A stretch of 64,000 nt of DNA from an uncultured Chitinophaga sp. (lineage in GTDB: Bacteria > Bacteroidota > Bacteroidia > Chitinophagales > Chitinophagaceae): contig NZ_CAMLHC010000001.1 of assembly GCF_946479755.1 (NCBI RefSeq), forward strand, positions 682,001 to 746,000. Direction: 5' to 3'. The notes under the pieces were generated by a model. That model was not told where the DNA came from, did not search any database, and saw only the letters and a list, made by a program, of their open reading frames with translations. Below, in pieces: positions 8,408-16,465 of this stretch; within the stretch, counting starts at the first letter, position 1; each line of letters starts with the position of its first letter. The translations under genes and the position numbers were made by a program.

Positions 8408-8806
8408 TCAGGATAATGGATGAAGGCCGGCAGCAGGATTTACCTGACTTTGGCGGGCTTTGGAAATTCTTCGTCCCCGGAAGAACAGATAGAGGTTCAG
8501 GAATAACATTATACCAAGATAGATGAAGAAGCCTCCCAGCTTGGTGCTCAGCACTTCCACCAGTTCACGCGGCGTGCCGAGGTCCTGACCGATTTCCATG
8601 ATCCAGAAAGCAAACCCGATATTCAACAGATAAAACCCCGTTTCAAAAAGTTTGTTGGTGGCCAGTGCCAGTTCCTGCTTCCCGTGAAAAATGTCGATCA
8701 TAAATACTTTACTGTTTTTGAACAGTATCCAGGCTACCAGCCAGGTAACCACAATGACTACGGGCAGATAAACCATGTAGGCGGAAAAGTTAAGTGCGGA
8801 ATACAT
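8408..8806 (-). CDS. Small four-helix membrane protein, paralogue of its upstream neighbour
   Basis: A 132-residue membrane protein with about four hydrophobic segments. The central segment FETGFYLLNIGFAFWIM matches LLTGYYLVNIGYATVMI of the protein encoded just upstream, and FKNSKVF matches YRNGRVF, so the two are tandem paralogues. Only 3 bp separate the genes, so they form one operon. Function unknown; paired small membrane proteins could form a heteromer. No named family recognised. Confidence 0.7.
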   Translation of the reverse strand: MYSALNFSAYMVYLPVVIVVTWLVAWILFKNSKVFMIDIFHGKQELALATNKLFETGFYLLNIGFAFWIMEIGQDLGTPRELVEVLSTKLGGFFIYLGIMLFLNLYLFFRGRRISKARQSQVNPAAGLHPLS

Positions 8807-8809
8807 ATG

Positions 8810-9169
8810 TTATGGTTTTATGGAATGAAGTAATCGTTTTTTTCTGCTGATGTAGTAGATCGCACTCATATTGAAACAGTGCAGCAACCCCAATGTGAGG
8901 ATGATTAACCCCGCGCTCTCCGTTATTTGCATCACCAGTTCCGTAACCGTATGGATCGTTTGCCAGAAGGAGATCATTACCGTGGCATAACCAATGTTCA
9001 CCAGGTAGTAGCCTGTGAGCAGGATATTATTGATGGCTTCACACAACGCCACATCCTGTGGTATCAGGCCGTGGATGAAAACCCTGCCGTTCCGGTAAAA
9101 ACGGAGTCCTACATGTACTGTGATCAGATAAGTGATGACAAAGTAGATCAGATAGGCAAGGATGTTCAT
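8810..9169 (-). CDS. Small four-helix membrane protein, first of paralogous pair
   Basis: A 119-residue protein with four hydrophobic segments, opening MNILAYLIYFVITYLITVHV. It shares layout and the motifs Y/F-x-N-x-(R/K)-V-F and TG(Y/F)YL(V/L)NIG(Y/F)A with the downstream gene. It starts the operon and is preceded by an excellent Bacteroidota promoter. Function unknown; the level of divergence suggests an old duplication. Confidence 0.7.
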   Translation of the reverse strand: MNILAYLIYFVITYLITVHVGLRFYRNGRVFIHGLIPQDVALCEAINNILLTGYYLVNIGYATVMISFWQTIHTVTELVMQITESAGLIILTLGLLHCFNMSAIYYISRKKRLLHSIKP

Positions 9170-9195
9170 GGTTTGTAGGTTTGCTTTTCTGATGT

Positions 9196-9226
9196 CAAAA
9201 CTATTTAAACTTTCGGTATTTTCAAA
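9196..9226 (-). promoter_or_regulatory. Promoter of the paralogous membrane pair
   Basis: Read on the minus strand, TTTG (9226-9223), exactly 19 bp, then TAGTTTTG (9203-9196) is a full match to the Bacteroidota consensus TTTG-N19-TAnnTTTG. The predicted start is about 20 nt before the ATG at 9169. Confidence 0.85.
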
Positions 9227-9390
9227 AAATATTGAAAGTTTTTAGGTAAAAAAAACAAATTGTTGCAGTGGGCAACAGATGAGAGGAGGCCGGAAATGCG
9301 GTGGCAGCAAGGTATAGGGCAGGATAAGACGCAGCAGGAGCATGGCGTTGCCGGAAGCCGTTAAAAACGGGGAAGGATGGGTTGGTGGGA

Positions 9391-10371
9391 TTACCCGTTA
9401 GTCAGCCTGCGGGCGTATTTATTTTTATACTCCACCGGTGTTACACCGGTGATCCGGCGGAACACTTCCCTGAATGTCTGCATGTCGGTATAACCCGTGT
9501 AGAGCATCACTTCCTGCACGGACCTTCTGCCGATTTCGAGCTGGGTTTTAGCTCCTTCAATCCTGACGTGTTGCACATATTCCGCTACGGTGTGGCGGGT
9601 TGCTTTTTTGAACCGTCTTTCAAAGGTGCGGCGGCTCATGTTAAAGCGGAGGGCCAGCTCATCGACAGTGAATTTTTCCCGGTAGTGTTTTTCTATGTAG
9701 GCCTGGGCGCCCCGGATAACGTCATCATCGTGGTCTTTCAGTCCATGGAAGACAATGAAAGGTGACTGTACATTTTTATCGAGATCGACCGCGAAATATT
9801 TAGCGGCATAAATAGCGATCTCACGGCCGGCATACTTTTCCACCAGGTGCAGCAGCAGGTTCCAGTAGGCATTGCCGCCACCGCTGGAGTAGAGGCCCTG
9901 CTGATCGGTGATCATCCGTTCATCCACCACTTCAATAGCGGGATAGTAGAATTTTAATTCATTGGCGCAGGACCAGTGAGTGGTACACTGCCTTCCTTTG
10001 AGCAATCCCGAAAATGCCAGCAGGAATACGCCGGAGCCCAGGCTGGCCACTTCCGCGCCTTCTTTGTATTGGGAAGCCGCCCAAAGGGTATATTCCCGGT
10101 TGAGCATCACGGCAGTGGTCAAATCTCCTGTGAGCGCCGGGACAAGGATCAGGTCTGCATCTGTAATGTTTTCCAGAAGTACGTCCGGCCGGATACAGAA
10201 GGTCCCGTTCTCATAATGCACTTCTGGGGTTATGCCGGCCAGCTTCACGTCAAAGAGCACCGGCTTTCCTTTCTCCGCCAGAAAGTCGTTGACGCTATCG
10301 AACAAATGCCGGCAATCGGCAATGGAGGCTACTAACGCATTGCGCACGGTAAGGATGTATATGTGGACCAT
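9391..10371 (-). CDS. GlxA-type AraC family regulator
   Basis: A 326-residue protein: an N-terminal DJ-1/PfpI-like amidotransferase-fold domain (about 1-190, starting VHIYILTVRNALVASI and including ASLGSGVFLLAFSGLL), then a C-terminal AraC double helix-turn-helix (from about 220, YIEKHYREKFTVDELALRFNMS in parts, and later YTGYTDMQTFREVFRRITG). The N-terminal domain usually senses a small ligand. It faces away from the VOC/DUF4287 pair, which could be its target. A -7-like TATCTTTG at 10383-10376 ends only a few bases before the start codon. Confidence 0.92.
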   Translation of the reverse strand: MVHIYILTVRNALVASIADCRHLFDSVNDFLAEKGKPVLFDVKLAGITPEVHYENGTFCIRPDVLLENITDADLILVPALTGDLTTAVMLNREYTLWAASQYKEGAEVASLGSGVFLLAFSGLLKGRQCTTHWSCANELKFYYPAIEVVDERMITDQQGLYSSGGGNAYWNLLLHLVEKYAGREIAIYAAKYFAVDLDKNVQSPFIVFHGLKDHDDDVIRGAQAYIEKHYREKFTVDELALRFNMSRRTFERRFKKATRHTVAEYVQHVRIEGAKTQLEIGRRSVQEVMLYTGYTDMQTFREVFRRITGVTPVEYKNKYARRLTNG

Positions 10372-10375
10372 GCGC

Positions 10376-10383
10376 CAAAGATA
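10376..10383 (-). promoter_or_regulatory. -7 box directly before the GlxA-type regulator
   Basis: TATCTTTG on the minus strand is an exact TAnnTTTG match. Its last base is 5 nt from the start codon at 10371, so transcription would begin at or next to the AUG. A TTG lies 16 bp upstream as a weak -33 box. Confidence 0.5.
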
Positions 10384-10455
10384 AGCGGAACAAGTGACGC
10401 AATTACCTATCTAAGGTTGTCGTATTCACCCGTTAGAAAGATGGGGGTTGGTATT

Positions 10456-10463
10456 TACCTTTG
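10456..10463 (+). promoter_or_regulatory. -7 box of VOC/DUF4287 pair
   Basis: TACCTTTG is an exact TAnnTTTG match 22 bp before the ATG at 10486. No clear -33 element is seen at the usual spacing, which is compatible with activator-dependent expression. Confidence 0.5.
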
Positions 10464-10485
10464 TGTTGTTCTAAAAGAAAAGATC

Positions 10486-10917
10486 ATGCAGGCAATCACC
10501 ACCTACTTCAATTTCATGGGTAACACCGAAGAGGCCATGAATTTTTACAAAACGATTTTTGGAGGGGAAATCACCTCCCTGTCCCGATTCAGCGACATGC
10601 CCGGCAGCGAAAAAATGCCGGCGCAGGAACGTAACAAGATTATGCATATGAGCCTGACCACCCAAAGCGGCGCAGTACTGATGGCCACTGACTTCCTTGA
10701 ATCGATGGAACAGCAACTGGCGGTGGGGAATAATATACACCTGGTGATCAATACCGATTCGGAAAAAGAACTGGAGCAGCTGTTCGACACCCTGTCGGCC
10801 GGTGGCAAAGTGGAGATGCCAGTCAACAAGACCTTTTGGGGCGCTTATTTCGCCATGTGTGAAGACAGGTTTGGGATAAAATGGATGCTGAATTACAATT
10901 ACCCGCAAAACAGTTAA
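10486..10917 (+). CDS. PhnB-like VOC family protein
   Basis: A 143-residue protein of the PhnB/3-demethylubiquinone-methyltransferase-like glyoxalase group. It opens MQAITTYFNFMGNTEEAM, followed by FYKTIFGGEI and later GKVEMPVNKTFWGAYFAMCEDRFG and IKWMLNY, all typical. These proteins lack a proven common reaction. The ATG at 10486 is chosen because the family starts there; the longer frame to 10363 would overlap the divergent regulator. The DUF4287 gene follows after 3 bp, so the two form an operon. Confidence 0.9.
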   Translation: MQAITTYFNFMGNTEEAMNFYKTIFGGEITSLSRFSDMPGSEKMPAQERNKIMHMSLTTQSGAVLMATDFLESMEQQLAVGNNIHLVINTDSEKELEQLFDTLSAGGKVEMPVNKTFWGAYFAMCEDRFGIKWMLNYNYPQNS

Positions 10918-10920
10918 CCG

Positions 10921-11139
10921 ATGTCTTTTCAAGCTTACCTGGATAATATCCATAAGAAAACCGGTAAAACGCCGGAAGATTTTCAAAAGCTGGCCACCCA
11001 AAAAGGGCTGCTGGAAAACGGCGCCCTTAAGCCGGGCGTGAAAGCCGGGCAGATTGTCGCGTGGCTGAAAGAAGAATACGAACTGGGGCATGGCCATGCC
11101 ATGTCCATCTACGCGTATTTTACAGGTAAAAGAGAGTAG
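10921..11139 (+). CDS. DUF4287 domain-containing protein
   Basis: A 72-residue protein reading MSFQAYLDNIHKKTGKTPEDF, then WLKEEYELGHGHAMSIY (in parts), which is the DUF4287 signature: a KTG(K)TPEDF turn followed by a GHGHAM(A/S) helix. Family function is unknown. It is co-transcribed with the PhnB-like gene, a combination often seen next to regulators of the SRPBCC/VOC type. Confidence 0.9.
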   Translation: MSFQAYLDNIHKKTGKTPEDFQKLATQKGLLENGALKPGVKAGQIVAWLKEEYELGHGHAMSIYAYFTGKRE

Positions 11140-11175
11140 GGGCAGGGCTTTCAGTAAGCCCTTACCTCTCAGAAG

Positions 11176-11607
11176 TTATTTGTCCGCCCTTATTTTTTCC
11201 AGCAGGCGGTTCAGCTGCGCTACCTCCTGGTCATTCAGTGCGGCATATACCTGGTCCAGTTTATCCAGGTTACGGTCCACCTTTTTCACCTTTTCCAATC
11301 CGCTGGCGGTGATACTGACTGCTACCAGCCGCTTGTCGGCGGGGTTGACGGTTTTGTTCACAAAGCCTTTGAGGACGAGGCGGTCTACCAGCCGGGACAC
11401 GCCTGCGTTTTTTTCTTCCATCTGTTCCAGTATTTCGGAGGTAGAGAGCGGATGGCTGGCGGTGTGAAGTATTTTGAGCACATTATATTGCTGGGATGTC
11501 AGCTCATAGTTGGCAAAAAAGAGCTGCGACTGGTCGTATGACCAGTTGAAAGTCCGGAGAAGATTGAGGCCTAGCTTTCTCCGGACAGGTATTTCCGTGT
11601 TCTTCAT
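11176..11607 (-). CDS. MarR family transcriptional regulator
   Basis: A 143-residue winged-helix protein: N-terminal dimerisation helix, then LTSQQYNVLKILHTASHPLS, the recognition region ILEQMEEKNAGVSRLVDRLVLKG and the beta-wing VNPADKRLVAVSITASG, all in family order. It lies 23 bp downstream of the SDR gene on the same strand, so it may be co-transcribed, but a TACCTTTG box (11645-11638, minus) and a MarR-like palindrome in the gap suggest its own autoregulated promoter. The ligand is unknown. Confidence 0.92.
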   Translation of the reverse strand: MKNTEIPVRRKLGLNLLRTFNWSYDQSQLFFANYELTSQQYNVLKILHTASHPLSTSEILEQMEEKNAGVSRLVDRLVLKGFVNKTVNPADKRLVAVSITASGLEKVKKVDRNLDKLDQVYAALNDQEVAQLNRLLEKIRADK

Positions 11608-11613
11608 AGTCTA

Positions 11614-11632
11614 AAACTACAAAAAGTTGTTT
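11614..11632. promoter_or_regulatory. Candidate MarR operator
   Basis: AAACTAC, five A, then GTTGTTT form an imperfect 19-bp palindrome in the gap before the MarR start codon. It covers the expected transcription start from the TACCTTTG box at 11645-11638 (minus strand), a position suited to autorepression. Confidence 0.45.
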
Positions 11633-12377
11633 ACTGGCAAAGGTAACCTCCGTCCACCGGCAGATAGGCGCCTGTGCAGAAGCTGGCGTCGTCGGAGGCC
11701 AGGAAGAGGATAGCTTTGGCAATTTCTTCCGGTTTGCCGAGTCTTTTCATGGCGTGTTTGGATTCCATGTAGGCGCGGCTTTCCTTGGAAGCGTTGTCCA
11801 TCAGGAGCGGTGTTTCGATATAGCCGGGACCGATAGTGTTGATGCGGATGTTACTGGTGCCGTTTTCCAGCGCGGCCACTTTGGTCATGCCTACCAGTCC
11901 GTGTTTGGAGGCGGCGTATGCAGCGATGCCCATTTCACCTACCTGGCTCATGATAGAGCCTACGTTGACAATAGCGCCGCCGGAGCCTTGCCGGCGCATT
12001 TGGGCGATTTCATATTTCATGCCGTAAAAAACGCCGCTGAGGTTTACGCCGGTTACTTTCTGCCACTCTTCGATGCTTTTCTCATGTATCGGCGCGGCGT
12101 CTACGATGCCGGCGTTGTTGAGTGCCACGTCGAGCCGGCCGAATTGGGCTACGGTGGCAGCCACGGCATTTTCCATGTCTTCCGGCCTGGAGACGTCGCA
12201 GGCAACGAAGGCGGCTTTGGCGCCTTCCTGTTGTATTTCGTCGAGTGTTTGCTGGTTGGCCCGCAGGTCTGCAATCATTATGCTGGCGCCTTCGCGTGCC
12301 GCCAGTATGGCCGTGGCTTTGCCAATGCCGGAGTTACCACCGGTAATCAACATCACTTTGTGTTCAAAACGTTTCAT
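11631..12377 (-). CDS. SDR family NAD(P)-dependent oxidoreductase
   Basis: A 248-residue classical short-chain dehydrogenase/reductase. The cofactor motif is TGGNSGIG near the N-terminus, followed by ADLR (an Asp after beta-2, suggesting NAD), NNAG at about residue 90, the catalytic Ser in GSIMSQ, and YAASK for the catalytic Tyr and Lys. The end DGGYLCQ is near the usual DGG(Y/W) terminus. Substrate unknown. The start at 12377 is preferred to 12398 because the fold begins there. A -7-like box and two dyads lie just upstream. Confidence 0.94.
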   Translation of the reverse strand: MKRFEHKVMLITGGNSGIGKATAILAAREGASIMIADLRANQQTLDEIQQEGAKAAFVACDVSRPEDMENAVAATVAQFGRLDVALNNAGIVDAAPIHEKSIEEWQKVTGVNLSGVFYGMKYEIAQMRRQGSGGAIVNVGSIMSQVGEMGIAAYAASKHGLVGMTKVAALENGTSNIRINTIGPGYIETPLLMDNASKESRAYMESKHAMKRLGKPEEIAKAILFLASDDASFCTGAYLPVDGGYLCQ

Positions 12378-12395
12378 TGTTTTTCTGATTTTAAT

Positions 12396-12430
12396 CAAAT
12401 TTAATGATTAGTCATTAATGATCAGTCATT
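12396..12430 (-). promoter_or_regulatory. SDR promoter with two tandem dyad operators
   Basis: On the minus strand TAAATTTG (12403-12396) matches TAnnTTTG. Immediately upstream are two related dyads, TAATGA-TTAG-TCATTA (12402-12417) and AATGA-TCAG-TCATT (12417-12430), with centres 14 bp apart. They occupy the spacer and -33 region, so a regulator bound there would control the SDR gene. No TTG -33 box is visible. Confidence 0.55.
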
Positions 12431-12694
12431 GAATTGTTAAGGTTGTGTTTTTTAACAGTTGGCTCAAACGGGGGGAGCAGATAAGTGTTGACAATTACGG
12501 GGCGGTTTTACCGGTTAAATGATGGTTTTTACCGATAGTCGCATGTATTTCAACCGGAAAATACTTTACAATAGCCGGAGCGGACGTACCTTTGTCACCC
12601 TGATAAAATAGGTGAGACCATGAGAAAAGCATAACACAACGTATTTTGTTCCCCGTTTTTTTGAAAAACATTCCATTATTCGCAATTCACTACT
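12431..12694. promoter_or_regulatory. Divergent intergenic region before MFS gene
   Basis: No gene is seen here. TACCTTTG at 12587-12594 is an exact -7 match, with TTTA (12565-12568) 18 bp upstream as a near-consensus -33 box, directed at the MFS transporter. The leader would be about 95 nt and is moderately A/T-rich. Confidence 0.5.
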
Positions 12695-13978
12695 ATGCAT
12701 ACCACTTCCAAGAAAGCTGCGATTAGCTTTATTTTTATCACTTTGTTGATTGATGTGATGGGTTGGGGGCTGATCATTCCGGTGATGGCTGATCTGATTG
12801 CCCAGCTGAAGCACATTCCGGTCAACGAAGCCAGCACCTACGGCGCCCTGTTATTATCTGTTTTTGCCATCACACAGTTCTTATTTGCTCCGGTCATCGG
12901 TAACCTGAGCGACCGCTACGGCCGCCGTCCTGTGCTGTTGCTGTCCCTGCTGGGCTTTGGTATAGACTATATCATCCTGGCCCTGGCGCCTCATTATGGA
13001 TGGTTGTTCATCGGCCGCGTGATAGCCGGTATTACCGGCGCCAGCTTCACCACGGCTACCGCTTACATCGCGGATGTAAGCACCGACGAAACTTCCAAAG
13101 CCAAAAACTTCGGGCTCATAGGCGCCGCTTTTGGTCTCGGTTTCGTATTAGGCCCTGCACTGGGCGCGCTGCTGGCCACCTGGGGCATCCGTGCGCCATT
13201 CTATGCCGCTGCCGCGCTCTGCCTGCTCAACTGCCTCTATGGTTATTTCCTGCTGCCGGAATCACTGGCCAAAGAAAACCGCCGGCCATTTGACTGGAAA
13301 CGGGCCAACCCGTTCGGCTCCCTGAAGTTCCTGACCCGGCATCCTGAAATCGGCGGTCTGGCATTCAGCTTCTTCCTGATATATCTCGGTAGCCAGGCTG
13401 TACAGGGTAACTGGAACTTTTTCACCATCTACCGCTTCAACTGGAGCGAGAAAATGGTAGGCATCTCCCTCGCCGTGGTAGGCGTGCTGGTAGGTGGCGT
13501 ACAGGCAGGGCTTACAAGGGTCATCATCCCCAAAATCGGGAACGAGAAAAGTATCTACCTGGGCTTGTCGTTATACGCCCTTGGCCTGCTGCTGTTTGCT
13601 TTCGCCACACAAGGATGGATGATGTTCGCCTTCCTGATACCTTACTGTCTGGGTGGTATCTGTGGACCTTCCCTCCAGTCGGTGATCTCCGGCCATGTAC
13701 CGGCTAACCAGCAGGGAGAGCTGCAGGGCGCTTTGACCAGCCTCATGAGCCTCACCACCGTGATAGGCCCGCTGATCATGAACGGCACCTTTGCCTATTT
13801 TACCTCCGTGCAGGCGCCATTCCACTTCCCCGGCATGCACTTCCTGATCGGGGCGGTATGTATGATGCTGAGCGTCCTCATCACCTACAAGGTGCTGACC
13901 CGCGAAAAAAGAGAAAACCCCGAACTCGCCGGCGTCATTAAAGGTTCAGCTCCCATGGGCGATACCCCCATGCATTAA
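12695..13978 (+). CDS. TetA-like MFS drug efflux transporter
   Basis: A 427-residue major facilitator with 12 expected helices. It has the MFS motif A loop GNLSDRYGRRPVLLLSL after helix 2 and the antiporter motif C GAAFGLGFVLGPALGALL in helix 5. The first helix sequence LLIDVMGWGLIIPVMADLI resembles TetA/TCR transporters (LDxxGxGLIxPVLP). It probably exports a small hydrophobic drug or metabolite using the proton gradient. It is monocistronic with a strong terminator; no tetR gene is adjacent, so it is not a classical tet cassette. Resistance to tetracycline should not be assumed. Confidence 0.92.
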   Translation: MHTTSKKAAISFIFITLLIDVMGWGLIIPVMADLIAQLKHIPVNEASTYGALLLSVFAITQFLFAPVIGNLSDRYGRRPVLLLSLLGFGIDYIILALAPHYGWLFIGRVIAGITGASFTTATAYIADVSTDETSKAKNFGLIGAAFGLGFVLGPALGALLATWGIRAPFYAAAALCLLNCLYGYFLLPESLAKENRRPFDWKRANPFGSLKFLTRHPEIGGLAFSFFLIYLGSQAVQGNWNFFTIYRFNWSEKMVGISLAVVGVLVGGVQAGLTRVIIPKIGNEKSIYLGLSLYALGLLLFAFATQGWMMFAFLIPYCLGGICGPSLQSVISGHVPANQQGELQGALTSLMSLTTVIGPLIMNGTFAYFTSVQAPFHFPGMHFLIGAVCMMLSVLITYKVLTREKRENPELAGVIKGSAPMGDTPMH

Positions 13979-14003
13979 TAGCGATACAATATTATTCGCC
14001 CGG

Positions 14004-14034
14004 AAAGCCGCTTTCTCACAAGGAAGCGGCTTTT
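14004..14034 (+). terminator. Terminator after MFS gene
   Basis: AAAGCCGCTTTCT and AGGAAGCGGCTTT form a 13-bp stem with one G-U pair around a CACA loop, followed by TTTTTATTTT. Confidence 0.92.
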
Positions 14035-14111
14035 TATTTTTGAGAAAAGCAGGAGAGCGGCCTAATGCTTAAAAGTTATTGTACTTTCGTAGTTCGAAAT
14101 TTATATATATA

Positions 14112-15191
14112 ATGAAACCGTTGTTACAGAATCACCCGCGTGACCTGAATTTCCCTGCCCGGCCCAAATGGCGCCAATATGAAAAGTACCGGAGACAGCA
14201 GCCTTTCCTATATGCCATCGCTACTTTGCTGGTAACGTTCGCCCTCCTGGATTTCTTCTTCCTGATCATGTTGATACAAAAGCTGGTCAAAGGCCCCGTG
14301 GAACTCACCGGCGCCCAATGGCTCGCTATTGTTGGCTTTATAGTGCTGGTCGGCCTCTTTTTCGCCGTAGCGCGATACATCTCTATGCTGCCGATACGCG
14401 AACAGCAACGTTATTACCAGGTCAACGGTACCACCTGGCTGAACGAAGACAAGCGACAGGCCCTGCGGCTGGAACTGGTGGATATTTATAAAGGCGGTTA
14501 CTGGAGCGAGACCCTGGAATACTATCCGCTGGCGGCTTTACAAGGACCGGGGAAATATCATACCTTCAAACCGGCAGACGCCAACCTCTATAAAAAGGAC
14601 CTGGACCAGAGCTGGGGCATTCTCACTACAGACAACTACCGGAAGGTAGCGCAACAGCTGCTGACAAAAGGATACCACGCAGAGTCCTTTATCATGACAT
14701 TATCGCTGCGGAATAACGACAACGCTGTCAGCACCCGGCTCGCAGCATTGACGAACCTGCCGGAATCCGTTGTGCTGTCCTGCCTGGAACACCGGCCCGA
14801 CGGCCGGCCACCTAAACTGATATGGGGGTATGAATGCTGGCGGCTGATCGTCATCTCCCGGGACGCCTTTATGGCCGGGCATATTTCCGCAGAAGAAGCG
14901 TGGAAAAACATACTGCAGGCGGCTGACTACGTATATGAACTATTTGACGACTTCGCAGATTTTAGTGATAACTATCGCCTGGGGAACGCCTTTTGGAGTA
15001 ATTCCTATGAGGTGACCAACGAACGGACCGTCGCTTATGAAAATTTCCTGGCGCAATGCGACTGGCCCATGAAACAGTTGTCCTGGCCCGCGCCCAAAGG
15101 GGTACAACTTCCCGAAGCTATGGCCACCGGCTTTGCCACTGAACTGGCTATCGCCAAAAGTTTGCAGCAGCAACCGGGTGAGCTCAACTGA
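14112..15191 (+). CDS. DUF1266 domain-containing membrane protein
   Basis: A 359-residue protein with two N-terminal transmembrane helices (about 30-60 and 70-90). The C-terminal half matches DUF1266: SWGILTTDNYRKVAQQLLTKGY, then WGYECWRLIVISRDAFMAGHISAEEAW in parts and NYRLGNAFW. The domain's role is unknown; it is often found alone or near secretion and toxin-immunity genes. ATG at 14112 is preferred to a non-ATG start at 14079. The gene stands alone and ends 12 bp from the convergent sigma gene. Confidence 0.85.
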   Translation: MKPLLQNHPRDLNFPARPKWRQYEKYRRQQPFLYAIATLLVTFALLDFFFLIMLIQKLVKGPVELTGAQWLAIVGFIVLVGLFFAVARYISMLPIREQQRYYQVNGTTWLNEDKRQALRLELVDIYKGGYWSETLEYYPLAALQGPGKYHTFKPADANLYKKDLDQSWGILTTDNYRKVAQQLLTKGYHAESFIMTLSLRNNDNAVSTRLAALTNLPESVVLSCLEHRPDGRPPKLIWGYECWRLIVISRDAFMAGHISAEEAWKNILQAADYVYELFDDFADFSDNYRLGNAFWSNSYEVTNERTVAYENFLAQCDWPMKQLSWPAPKGVQLPEAMATGFATELAIAKSLQQQPGELN

Positions 15192-15203
15192 TGACTATGG
15201 TCA

Positions 15204-16463
15204 TCAGGTGTCCGCAATTTTAGCTGCCAGGAATTCCTGTTCCTGTTGCGCAGCCGTTAACAGGCGCGCCTGTTCAAAACAGGCTACAGCCTTTTCTTTC
15301 TCGCCCATCCGTTTGTATATCTCACCCAGTACGGCATGATAGAGGTAATAGCGGTTCAGCTGGCGGTGTCCTTCCAGCGCTTCCAGTGATTGCAGCGCGG
15401 CTTTTGCACCGGCATATTCCAGCATCGCCACACTGCGGTTGAGTAATATCACCGGGTCTTTCGTCAGCCGCAGCAACGCATCGTAGTACGACAGGATCAT
15501 CCTCCAATTGGTGGCTGCATAGTCCGGCGCCATACAATGTTCATATGCAATGGCGGCTTCCAGGTGAAAAGGCGATAGGGTGGTGCCGGCAGCGGCCTTG
15601 TTGAGCCATTCGTTGCCGGTAGCAATCAGGTTATTGTCCCACTGCTGCCGGTCCTGCTGCGACAGCGGCACAATGGTGCCGTCGGCGTGAAGCCTGCTGT
15701 GAATACGGGCGGCGTGAAAACAGAACAGGGCCATGAGTGCGGCGGTGCGTGGCTGCCGCGTATGCGCATGATCGAGCAGGCACTGGCACAGGTACATGGC
15801 CTGTGCAACAATATCTTCCCGTATGAGTTGTTCATGCTGCGTAGCGCTGTATCCTTCGTTGAACAACAGATAGAGACTGTTGAGTACCGCGTCCAGCCTG
15901 CCGGAGAGCTGAGCCGGCGGCGGAATCCGGGGTTTTATCCGGCTTGTGCGGAAGAACTCTTTGGTACGGTATAATCTTTTGGAGATGGTGTCTTCTGACG
16001 TCAGAAAAGCACGCGCCACTTCACGGGTACTGAAGCCACAGAGTGATTTCAGGATAAAAGTGACCTGGTTTTCAGGGGAAATATCAGGGTGACAACAGGC
16101 GAACATCATCCCCAGAAAATCATCTTTAATATTTTCTTCCTGCCAGTGCTGGTCCAGCGTATCATCGGCGGACGGCGGCAGCTGTTCCGGATCGGAGAAG
16201 TCGAGGTTTGACTGGTGTTTTCTCCGGCGGATGATATCGATCGCCTTGTTTCGGGCGACACGGAAAAGCCAGGCTTCCGGGTTGTGGGGGATGCCGTTGA
16301 ACTTCCAGGTTTCAAGACCGCTGAGCAGCGCGTCCTGCACCACATCTTCCGCGAGCGCGTAGTTTTCTGTACCGAATATTTTTACCAGCACAGCTACCAT
16401 CTTTCCGGACGCCTGTCTGAAAAGATGGTTCACTGCCTGGTCGATGTTTTGGGAGGCGGTCAT
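15204..16463 (-). CDS. ECF42-like RNA polymerase sigma factor with TPR-like extension
   Basis: A 419-residue sigma factor. The first 170 residues hold sigma region 2 (AEDVVQDALLSGLETWKFNGIP, ARNKAIDIIRRR) and region 4 (FILKSLCGFSTREVARAFLTSEDTISKRLYRTKE in parts). A long C-terminal extension with helical TPR-like repeats (AIAYEHCMAPDYAATNW, YLYHAVLGEIYKRMGEKEKAV) is characteristic of the ECF42 group, which is known to be encoded beside YCII/DGPF proteins. That is the case here: the YCII gene ends 2 bp before the ATG at 16463. ECF42 factors lack a classical anti-sigma factor and the extension is thought to control activity. Its targets in this organism are unknown. Confidence 0.93.
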   Translation of the reverse strand: MTASQNIDQAVNHLFRQASGKMVAVLVKIFGTENYALAEDVVQDALLSGLETWKFNGIPHNPEAWLFRVARNKAIDIIRRRKHQSNLDFSDPEQLPPSADDTLDQHWQEENIKDDFLGMMFACCHPDISPENQVTFILKSLCGFSTREVARAFLTSEDTISKRLYRTKEFFRTSRIKPRIPPPAQLSGRLDAVLNSLYLLFNEGYSATQHEQLIREDIVAQAMYLCQCLLDHAHTRQPRTAALMALFCFHAARIHSRLHADGTIVPLSQQDRQQWDNNLIATGNEWLNKAAAGTTLSPFHLEAAIAYEHCMAPDYAATNWRMILSYYDALLRLTKDPVILLNRSVAMLEYAGAKAALQSLEALEGHRQLNRYYLYHAVLGEIYKRMGEKEKAVACFEQARLLTAAQQEQEFLAAKIADT

Positions 16464-16465
16464 AA

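Noticed and set aside
9261..9277. TGTTGC/GCAACA hairpin upstream of the membrane pair
   Set aside because: Only 6 bp, no T-run and upstream of the -33 box; likely chance.
12566..12814. 82-residue minus-strand frame overlapping the MFS start
   Set aside because: It overlaps the MFS promoter and start, has low-complexity content and no homology.
12695..13978. Tetracycline resistance cassette
   Set aside because: The transporter is TetA-like but has no tetR next to it and no mobile element; a general MFS efflux role is safer.
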